A DNA stretch of 64,000 nt from Asterias rubens. Its lineage: Eukaryota; Echinodermata; Asteroidea; Forcipulatida; Asteriidae. The stretch spans positions 9,353,526-9,417,525 of the forward strand of contig NC_047083.1 in assembly GCF_902459465.1 (NCBI RefSeq), given 5' to 3'. Of the stretch, positions 11,381 to 21,400 are shown piece by piece. Under the pieces are notes generated by a model. The model was not told the origin of the DNA and searched no databases. It worked only from the letters and a program-made list of their open reading frames with translations. The position numbers were made by a program, and so were the translations under genes. Position 1 is the stretch's first letter. The number at the start of each line of letters is the position of its first letter.

Positions 11381-11702
11381 TTAAAGGCACTGGAAACCTT
11401 TGGTAATTCAAAGACCAGTATTCTCACTTGGTGTATCCCAACATACGGACAACTCTATGAACATCTGACTAAATTTGGTCATCGAAGTTGCAAGAGAATA
11501 ATGAAACACCCTTGTTTCACAAAAGTGTGTGCTTTCAGATGCCTAGATAGGGCTTCACGACTGGTCTTTTATCAGTTTCAAATATTTGAGTGAGGAATTA
11601 CCTCTTTCTCAAAAACTTCGTTACTTCGGAGGGAAACGTTTCTCCATTGATGGTGTCGTTTTTTATGCTATTTGAGTAATCACCAACAGTGTCCAGTGCC
11701 TA
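11381..11702 (+). repeat. TTAA-1 element, older subfamily
   Basis: TTAAAGGCACTGGAAACCTT start and GTGTCCAGTGCC end; in the leader intron of tetraspanin A. Confidence 0.8.
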
Positions 11703-11958
11703 CAAACAAACAGCTTGACTTTTCATTGAAGTGTTCCTTTTTCACAGGCGTAGTTCGCCTTCTTTGATTTGCAAAATCACATGAGTCATGTATGGCTGTC
11801 GGATGAGCCAATAAGTTGTGTTGAGGAGGTCCCTAGCCTGGCACTTCCCTTGACTGTTTATTAACCCTTCCTCCCAAAAAGGACGAGGGGAATTACGTCT
11901 TCAAAGTCAGGTATTAAAGATCTGTGACGTCAAGCTAGTAATATGGACATCCGAGGAA

Positions 11959-12279
11959 TTTAAAGGCACTGGACACTCATTGGTAATTACTCAAAATAAT
12001 TGTTAGCATAAAAACTTACTTGGTAACGAGTAATGGGGAGCTGTTGGAAGTACTAAACATTGTGAGAAACGGCTCCCTCTGAAGTAACGTAGTTTTTAAG
12101 AAGGAAGTATACATTTCTCACTGAAATATATTTATGGATTTCAGGCAAGGGGTGTTTTTTCTTTCTTTATTCTCTTGCAACTTTAGGTTTGTTATTGTTT
12201 GCTATGCATAAATGTTGAGATGTACCAAGTGAGAATACTGGTCTTTGACAATATTACGAAGCGTGTCCAGTATCTTTAC
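11959..12279 (-). repeat. TTAA-1 element, older subfamily
   Basis: TTAAAGGCACTGGACACTCA start and GTGTCCAGTATCTT end. Confidence 0.8.
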
Positions 12280-12616
12280 AAGATAAAGGACATGCTTTCA
12301 TTCAAACAAAATGACTTTATATTATTCACAATAGCAGATAGATTGTATAAGCTGTAATGTGAACACTCCCCTGTAATACTGTACGTGAAAATTCCTCCGT
12401 GACAAAGGAAACCAAGTAGATTTTAAAACTCACGTGAAAAAAAGAAGTTTATTATGGCCTACACTTCTTTAAAACTGTCCATGAGTATAGACATTCGACA
12501 AGTGGTAACCAAAGAAATCATTGACATCGTTTCTCTTGAAAACAATTTTACTAACACACACGAAATATTGTTTTACACCCGAAGGTTCCAGATACAATTA
12601 TGTCAACATCACTCAC

Positions 12617-12900
12617 CTGTAATTTGTTTACTGTGTTGTGTGTAACTGTCTCGATAGAGCGGGTTTCTTTTCGTTTATCTATCTCCAAAATGTTTATTGC
12701 GCGCTCTTGTGTTTCTCTGTAGCGGCGCACACTTAAATTCCCCTCATCTTTTGAGTAAAAATCCTTCAAGTTTGCCACAAGCTGATCCAAAGAAAATGTC
12801 TCCCGAAGTAGATATACCGTAACTTTGAAAGGAAACTGTTCGTTCCTGAGAATACACAAGAAACAGGAACTACCCCTAATTCGATGAATTAAGCTACCCC
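12617..12900 (-). other. Probable untranslated first exon of tetraspanin A
   Basis: A strong donor (ACAG then GTGAGT, donor bases 12611-12616) lies 1.3 kb upstream of the acceptor that precedes the tetraspanin A start codon, on the same strand. The upstream edge is not defined; I set it just inside an inverted CCAAT box at 12923-12930. The stretch stays open in one frame from 12964 through the donor, but that frame is +1 to the tetraspanin frame after splicing, so I treat it as leader. Confidence 0.5.
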
Positions 12901-12922
12901 ACATTCCGTCATAATTAATTGA

Positions 12923-12930
12923 CCAATCAG
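12923..12930 (-). promoter_or_regulatory. CCAAT box upstream of tetraspanin A leader exon
   Basis: CCAATCAG on the given strand (CTGATTGG in gene direction), the type bound by NF-Y in either orientation, just upstream of the inferred first exon. No TATA box is evident. Confidence 0.4.
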
Positions 12931-13414
12931 GATGGCGCATTGGGGTGTTTTTTTTTCCGCCCACGTGGAGATAGTACGTCCGTCTGCAACCTCGTACTTA
13001 TGGTGGTCGAACCCAAGTAGCTCGTCATATAGAGAAGATATGCAAATGTTTTTTTTTAATCGATCATTATGAACTCAAAAAGTTCCAAAGGCACAAAGTG
13101 ATCTGTATCACCACCAATAATAACAGTTTCACCATGAGTTCACCCAATGCTGTAATAATCTAGACTTTGCACATGAAGTCTTATCATGCTTATGCCCCCT
13201 TTTGTCATTTTATTAAAACAATTAATATTAAATTTTGTTGCAAAAGTTTGACATCGAAATTTACATCAATTTGTGCGACTTGGAACACAGTCCCTGGGGG
13301 GGGGGGGGACTCACGGTCAGAAATCGGAGTCTTTATTTGAGACTTTCGGCAAAGTGGCAATAATTTGCGACCAAGGACAATGTCATTTGGCAATATTATG
13401 TCAATATTATGGCA

Positions 13415-13810
13415 TTAAAGGAACACGTTGCCTTGGGATCGGACGAGTTGGTCTATGAAAAGCGTTTGAAACCGTTTGTTATGAAATGCATATGGTTGGA
13501 ATGATGTTTTAAAAGTAGAATATAAATAATGATCCACACAAGTATCACTCAAAATTGCACGGTTTTCATTTTACGTCGCGAACTATCACGGTCGGCCATT
13601 TATGGGAGTCAAAATTTTGAATCCCATGAATGGCCGGCCGTGTTATTGGACGAGGTAAAAAGAAAACCATGCAATTTCGAGGCATATTTGTGTAGATCAT
13701 GGTATTCTACTTTTACATCATCTTTCTAACCATATGCATTTTATAATAAACGGTCACAAAACGATTTTCAAAGACCAACTCGACCGATACAAGGCAATGT
13801 GTTCCTTTAA
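13415..13810. repeat. TTAA-2 palindromic element, full length
   Basis: A single ~390 bp palindrome: arms start AGGAACACGTTGCCTTGG and meet at GGGAGTCAAAATTTTGAATCCC. TTAA on both sides (13415-13418, 13807-13810). Confidence 0.9.
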
Positions 13811-14454
13811 GTTACGTTTGTTGTTACACCACTATATTATACAAACGCACCCAAACAAACAACATAAATAGAATAGACATTGGATTTTCACCACTTTGTT
13901 TTATTTACCCATAATGACACTAAAACATTTTTATTATACTCATTTCTATCACAAATCTACAATTCAAACAGTCACTTTCCACCTTGATGTCCAAAGACAA
14001 TGGTTACAGAAGGATCAATGCTGACATCACACCGACACGACCTCAAGAGAGAATTTCAGGTTAGAGGGTCTGGGTACCTTTTGTAGGACAACAAAACACA
14101 ATGTCCACAGACTTACACTAAACTTACACAGTTTGAAGATAATGATAGTAGAAAGCTTCCCTGAAAATATTACTTGACGAGTGCTATAGTTTTGAGAAAA
14201 TGAGTAAAACATTTGTCGCCTCGTTGAACATGAGACAAACATTAATTGAGAATGTAGAAACATATCATCTTGACATTGGTTTACTAATTTTTCATAAACT
14301 AGAGCACCTCAGCAACTAGTTTCTTTAAGGTACGCTTTCTACCATCAATATCTTCGAAATGTGTTGTGTGTGATCATCTGAAATAATGATATTGAGGTTG
14401 TGGGCTGCTTTCGTAACAGCAGATCATGCGGTAAAAAAGATATTGACAGAAAGG

Positions 14455-14545
14455 GGCGACCACATAGATAGCTCCGTTGGTTGAACACCCGTATGTAAAT
14501 CCAAAAAGACGCTGGTTCAAATCCTGCCCTAGTCATTCTTTCCAT
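14455..14545 (+). repeat. tRNA-promoter SINE-like fragment
   Basis: A-box-like TAGCTCCGTTGGTTGAA and B-box GGTTCAAATCC about 45 bases apart, as in tRNA-derived SINEs; no tRNA cloverleaf. Confidence 0.5.
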
Positions 14546-17289
14546 ATTCAAACCGTAACCGAGTTTCGTTTGCATAAGATTTCCCGAATAAAATATATCA
14601 TCACGTGATTTTTATAAAAGTGTGATAAGTACTTGAAGTACGAAAAGAAAATACTTTTTTTTTTACATAGTACAAAATGACAAATAGGTTGAAATAGTGA
14701 AAATATACTACTAGACATCAAGTTTTAAAAATATAACAGATATGAAAATAGGTATACAGTGAACAAAACATCATTATTAGTAGTACGAAAATAGACTTGT
14801 AGGATACAAGTATGCAAGGTAAACGATTTTTACAAAGAGGAAACAATATGCGTTTATGTGCACAGCCACACATCTTAAACTTTTTGTTCGTGCCCATATT
14901 TGTATGAACAGTTTGAAAACCACTGATGTATAGCAGTTTTCTCAATGTTTTTATATCAATGGGAAACTTTGAGGCGCTAGGTGGCAGCAGACTTACCAGG
15001 TAAATTTCCATTGTTGACGTATTCTGAGCATGCGCACATTACCGAGAACAATGGATTTTACCTGGTAAGTCTGCTGCCACCAACCGTCCCAAAAGTCCCC
15101 TATTAACAATCTCTGTGTCAATAATGAATAAAAAGTGCTCGAGTTTGTCGAGTACAAGATCTGCAAAGAGTTACTCAATGAATGCTGTTCATTTAGGTGA
15201 ATTTTCAACAAAACGTGCACCATTGTCTGTGGCTGTGTTCAAGTACATTCGTCAGAACAATAGGTTTTGAAATCATATCTCTGGTTCTCCAACATAAAAA
15301 AATTGAAACAAATTGTGACCTTTGAGGTTGTTCGTTTTTCATGTCGTTGAATGTACAATGTATATCTACATAGTGTTAAGTGCTTTAACTGTCCGCCTTC
15401 ATTGCTTCAAAACGACTGGAATTTGAGACTACACGTCTACAACTCAAGTTTCTAACCGCTCTGTTGTGACCTATTTTGAATATACATGCATAATGCAAAT
15501 TACTATGCAAATAAGATTATAAATAGTATAGCTGTGGTGTTCAACAAAGCCATGATCATTTAAATATTCATGCATTATGCACTAAACTATTCAAATCATT
15601 GTGCAACTTCTATAATGGGAGATGTTCTCGAAACGCAAAGACATTGGGCATGAAGATTAAATCAGAAACACATTTGAAATAAACCTGCCTTCCTAATGAT
15701 TATTTAACATTCAGGGGTGAGAGTCATTACTAACGAACAATTCTGAAACTTGGATACAAATTCAAAGATATTTTGAAATGCCATTTCTACCTTTTGGAAA
15801 CCCCTGGGGTTATAGATTCCAAATAGCTTTTGGAAACAATATCCACAGCACTATAGAAGTAGACCAATGAGCAGGATTTCTTTATTTATGGAACAAAATA
15901 TTGTCTGATTTTCTTCACCAGCCCGACATAAAAAGTCGGACTTCAGCCAAAAGTTTGAACAATCTCATCCCTGAACATTATACTAGTTTTTTTTTTTCTC
16001 TTTCTAAGCATTCGTTGCAAGATGTTTTCTTTGTCAACTTGGTCCTTGTCCGAATTGGCGGCTAAAGGGCAGCCTTAATTTCAAGCCGTAACAGCAGCCA
16101 TAGCCGCTATTTCGGCTCATGACCTTCCTATCCAGTACAATTCAGTCTTGTTTACTTCAGGTAATACAATTTCAGAAGGGGGATGGGGTACATATTTCAG
16201 ATTAATGTTTAAAATAGTGTGGGAGAGAGATGGCATAGTTTTATATGGTTTTGTTTCAGGCTGAACTAATTAACACGTTAATCAAACTACCCTCATTAAC
16301 GAAACCACACCAACAGTCACGGTGCTGCTTTAAAAAAAACAGGAACCAGTAACATAAAAAAGAAATGCCACGGCAAAATTAACTGGTAGTACCGGTACCC
16401 TTTTTCGCTTAGCGGATATTTTCTGTGCTAAGCAGTTCCGTGTGAACAGTATGTGTTCTGTGGGGCATGTGTATCGATGTTATATAAAACACAAAACAGT
16501 TCAGCCAAAATCTCCCTCCCAACTAGTGCAAGTAAATAATAGTGCTTAATGTTTTAAAGCGCCTGTATACATCTAAAAACTTTCTGTTATAAAACACAAA
16601 ATACAAAATGCATATCAGGTTTGATAAAAGTGTAACTATTAAACTGTCCTTAGAACTGCAATACATAATACACACCTTTGGTGTAACAAATAACAGCATA
16701 AAGACTCTATTTAAGAAGAAATTATAAAAGGGTGAATATTCACTAGGCAGCCATTTCGAGAAAAACCAAGGCCGTTGGTTTTTGACTAGTTCTGTTTTAA
16801 ATTTTGTTTTCAAAACACAATAATAGAGTAAAAGTAGAGTAATATTCAAATGAGTGCATAAAATATTCAGCTAACAAATACACAGTGCATAATTGTCAAA
16901 CAATGAATCTACTTCACCCACGTGGCTACTTCTTATATGTACATCAACACATAATGTATGCAAATATATGCACAATCCTGACAGCACTGCATAATAAATT
17001 ATGCATAATTCTGAATAAATTATGCATAATTCTGAATAAATTGTGCATCTTAAGCAAAAAAAAAAACTATTTAAAAAAAGCTTGCAATGATTAATAAATT
17101 GGGAAAAACAATATACAATCCCCTACCAAGGAAAATCGCTTTTGGTGTACCGAAAAATTAATTTTTATTTGTCCTGTCCGTGCTCCATACTTCAACTTTG
17201 AACTTTGGGGTCAGAACTGCTACTTGCTCATCAATAAATAAATCTCACTAACTATTTCTAAGCCTATCTGTACTTTCATTAGGTCGATG

Positions 17290-17465
17290 AGGGGACCTGC
17301 AGCCGATTTCACGAAACGCTAAGATTAATCCTATCTGGAGTTGGGACGAGGCCTGTCCTATTTTACGATGGGTTCAATGCTCCCTACGTCTAAGGATACA
17401 GAACTCAAACTCATCCCTAGTCCTAAGATAATCCTAAGTTAGGAAGAGTTTGATGAAATTGAAAT
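17290..17465. repeat. Dispersed repeat, CTGCAGCCGA..TCACGAAA family
   Basis: Matches 58,250-58,425 along its length (CTGCAGCCGATTTCACGAAA to CCTAAGTTAGGAAGAGTTTG); a related piece is at 44,930-45,022. Repeated CCTAA/TTAGG motifs give partial inverted symmetry. Confidence 0.75.
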
Positions 17466-18378
17466 CTGTACATTGACCAGTGATATTGACTAAGGTATGG
17501 CCTTGTATATGGACCATGTGTGATGTTTTTGTACAAACACTTTGTTGTTCCTCAAGGATCCGTTTATGGACCTCGGCAATTACTCGTGCCTACTGCAGTC
17601 CTGTATACAGATTTGTTACTAAATAAAGGAGGGGGCAAAGTGAGTACTGGTTGAATAAAATCCCTGATGAAGATAAGATTGCTTAAAAAGCGCACATTAT
17701 AAACACAAGCATAGGCCTACCATAACCTGATCAAGTTAAAATGGACAAACAGCTAAAACCTACAAACTCACATCTCAAACTAAAAAATATATAATCCGTG
17801 ATCCAACAATTCAAACCAAAAAGTCTCTGAGTGCATGACTTATGTTTGCTTGCATAACCTAAAAAAGTACTGTGACACGATTTCAGTATAAAAATAAAAA
17901 AAACAAAATTTACAAGTTAAAAATTTTTACTGGACTGAATTTTTTCCCCAACTAATGCTGCTGAGATAGTCCGTTTGATGAACTTCAACCCAAAGAATTG
18001 TTGGATCAGGATTATGTATAATGCACTTTGATTCTGTCATGCATATTATGTGTGAATAGCAAAAACGAGAGAGGGTCCGAAACCAGACATCCATAGACAA
18101 TCAAACGTGTAGATGGTGTTGGAATACATGATGTTGTTAAGAAAGCCTATCACGAGGTACAACTTAAAAACTTTTTAGTACAGACAAAGAAATTCAAAAA
18201 ATGTGCTGCAATAAAAAATCACGCTTAGCACAAAATTAAACTGCTTACCTGATAAAATATCTGAACACATTTTTGTTATTTCTTTTAAGATCTTTTTAGG
18301 ATTTTTCAACATAATGATTTTCAAACAATACACGTCTGGTTTCGGACCCATCCTGCAAAAGTGTAACTGTGCTACTTT

Positions 18379-18441
18379 TTATGCGTAGCTGCCACGCTTA
18401 ATCCCAGTGTACAGAACCATCGAGAAGATCATGCCGAGAAT
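18379..18441 (-). CDS. Tetraspanin B coding exon 6 and stop (residues 221-240)
   Basis: 21 codons including [23 protein letters not shown]. Acceptor CCTCTTCCGCAG. Confidence 0.92.
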   Translation of the reverse strand: MLGMIFSMVLYTGIKRGSYA

Positions 18442-21400
18442 CTGCGGAAGAGGAAAAGAACGAGAAAAAAAGCGTTAATGACCTGACATACTAGCCGAGT
18501 ATTTGTCGAAGGCTCAATAAATAGAAAATTTGCATCTGGCTTTTTTTCATTCATCAGCCACTATGAAATTAATAACATTTACTTCTTTTCAGTCATTAAA
18601 CGAGGCCATGCTTTTGATCTAGACTTGGATTTCAAAAGCACAAAGATGTTAAAAAGAGGTGCTTACTATGTAAAGCAGAAACAGAAGGGTTAAGATAAGA
18701 TAAGATAAGTAGGATTTGCAACTTTGCATGGTTGAAATACGATATTGTGGTATGGTAACACCATGTTGATAATCTTTAAAAGAGTTGGAGTGGTTCTTGG
18801 AAAGATCGAAAACGTTGAGTTGACTGATTGAAACGTCGAGTTGAAACCAACGGTTGTTTTCAGATCCACCCCAACTCATTTAGAGTTTGTCATTACATGG
18901 TGTTACCGTAAACCTTACTAATATTAGATAAAATAAGAATTTATTAAGCCAATGTTAAAAAGTTAAAAACCAAAACATCGGAAAGTGTACAATGTACCTT
19001 GAGCAATCTCTATTACAAAAACAAAATAACATTTTATTATAATTATTATTATTTATTGGACCAAAACTATGCAAAATGTACAATGAATAAGTATAATCAA
19101 GCAAAAAGCAAACAAAATAAACAAAAGAAAGTACAACGATATTTTAAACACATCAGCAGAGAAAATACAAAATATACATACAAGATGACAGATGACAGAT
19201 GTTCATGTCTTTGTGTACAAAGAACCTAGCACTGATACTTCACAGATACAACCATAGAGTAAGGACAGAGAAGGAGTTACAACTAGAGCCCTTATCTTAT
19301 CTGACACCAATTATCCAATTAGCGCACGACCCGAACCCTGTGGAAACCTATGGAGCCCACCCGCTGCACAAGTAAATATCAGCGACCGCATTCAGCCCTT
19401 TGTGTCCTATGTGTGTTACCGCGTTTCGCTGGTGTCGCTGGTATCACATCGTTTTCATTCACTGTCCTTACTCTATGATACAACGAAGGCGATCGCCTCC
19501 ATGCCCTTGGTATGCTCTCGTTGAAATTTTAAATGTCCACATAGTCAAAGGGTGCCCTTTACCAAGGAGAAAATACCTTGGTGCCCTTGCCCTTTCAAAA
19601 ATGAAGGATACAGGTCTAAAAATGGCTGCCCAACCAGCAGGGTTCAACTTCAAAGCTCTGCTTAACCGTAAACAAATAATGTGGAAGCAGGGATTTCTGT
19701 GCTGACGTCAAGCGTATTCACAGGTTAGCTGGGAATTTTGGATTGTGTGCGTGCAAATTCACGTTACAAGGCATTCTACGCTTACACAGCAAGTGCAGAA
19801 ATTCCGTGCCGTGCAAGCGTAGAATGGTGATCGCGAGCGCAGAATTTGGCTGTATACAGAGCCATGAAATAGGGAAGCAGGGAATTCTTTGCTTGAAACC
19901 TCAAGCGAATTTCACTGGTTAGCAGGAATTTTGGCTTATGTTATTTCATCCAGCGCAGAAATTTGGCGCATCAGAAGCGCAAAATTTGGCGGTAAGCAGA
20001 GCCATAAAATTGGGCCCAGTACTTGCGCGTAAAAATAGGCTACTATGATTGGTCAAAAGGGAAGGAAGGGTTTTTTGTTTACCTGGAACACCCCAATGGC
20101 GAGGCCACCAGCTGCAATGTAATAAATGCGATCTTCCAGACTGGTGATGAGTTTTTTCTTGCAACCCTGGAAGAAAGAAAAACATCGTTACAGGAACATT
20201 ACAGAATTGGTAAGAAAAAATGATGAAGATCACAGATTTACATAAAACTCAGGCATGCAACTGCCCGTTAAAAAGAAAAAGAGGAAAATGTTCAAAGACA
20301 CAATGCAAGTGCGGAGCGAGGCAGCCGAACTGCCACGGGACATGATACCCACATTGGTACCCTAGAAAATGTTGAGGTTTATTATGCTCTTGGGTGCATT
20401 TTTAGGATGTACTAGGCTTATTTTACATGATTGTAGTTGTACACTGTTAATGCCAGGCATATATTAGGCTAAAAATATAAGTAAAATAGTTTTTTTTTTG
20501 TTTCTTTTTTTCGTTTTTTTTCATGTTAAAAAAAAAAAAAAAAAAAAAAGGAATTCCACTGAAACGCGGGAGAGTTGCATGAACTTGAAACTAATGATGA
20601 TGATAGTCGAAACCGTCTTCAGGTCTTTTGCGTCTGACGACTTTCAAGTAAAAAAAAAAAAACTTACGTCCATGTATTTCTTGGAGGCTGTGTTTTTACC
20701 ACAGCCGTCTTCTTGCACCGTACAACAGGAATCGGGAGTCTGGTTTTCAGTGAACATTGGGGAGCTTTGACCCCAGTCTAGAGAGCCGTTAACGCCACAG
20801 CACATCAGCTAAATATAAAAAAGGCAAACGACAACTAATAATATAATTCAATCAAATTTATTTCCATACTTTTTTTGTTTTTTTATTCAGGAGATGACAA
20901 GAGATGACCAAGCTAGTCAAAACAGTTACATCATTTAAGAACTTGCTCCGCAGTAGTGCAGTTAATAACGAGCACTATAAGCTGAAGTAGTAGTCCCTGT
21001 CGATTTTCTACCTTGCGCCCAGGTAGTGGTTAAAAAGCAGGACAGTCCTTTTCAGAACTGAGAAGTCTCCTAAAAAAATTTGATCTTGGTTGTAAAATAT
21101 TTTTATTGTATTTTTTAATATATATATATTTATTTATTGTTGCAATCTTACATAAACAAACAAAGTATTTCCAGTTAACATCGGATTTAAATGTTTTTTA
21201 TTTCATTCATATCTCGCAACTTCGACGACCAAATTGAGCTAAAATTTTCACAGGTTTGTTATTTTATGCATATGTTGAGATACACCAAGTGAGAAGACTA
21301 GTCTTTGACAATTACCAATAGTGTCCACTGTCTTTAAGTTAAAGCCAACAAGATACTGTCCTTTGATTCTACCTCCATGGTTGAACCGTTCTAATGTTTT

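Larger units (their letters stand above)
13811..18378. other. Region between the two tetraspanin genes
   Basis: No exon recognised. Contains repeat matter at 14,055-14,240 (family with GGGTCTGGGTACCTTTTGTA; relatives at 22,874-22,939, 33,248-33,400, 33,418-33,595, 39,053-39,115 and 49,085-49,180), a SINE-like piece near 14,460, a 22 bp tandem at 16,995-17,047, and a repeat at 17,290-17,465. 15,240-16,990 looks unique and AT-rich. Confidence 0.6.

Noticed and set aside
14461-14545. tRNA gene
   Set aside because: A and B boxes are present but no acceptor or anticodon stems form; called a SINE-like fragment instead.
18693-18712. Tandem GATAAGATAAG as a GATA-factor enhancer
   Set aside because: Only a short simple repeat in repeat-rich DNA downstream of tetraspanin B exon 5; not enough to claim function.
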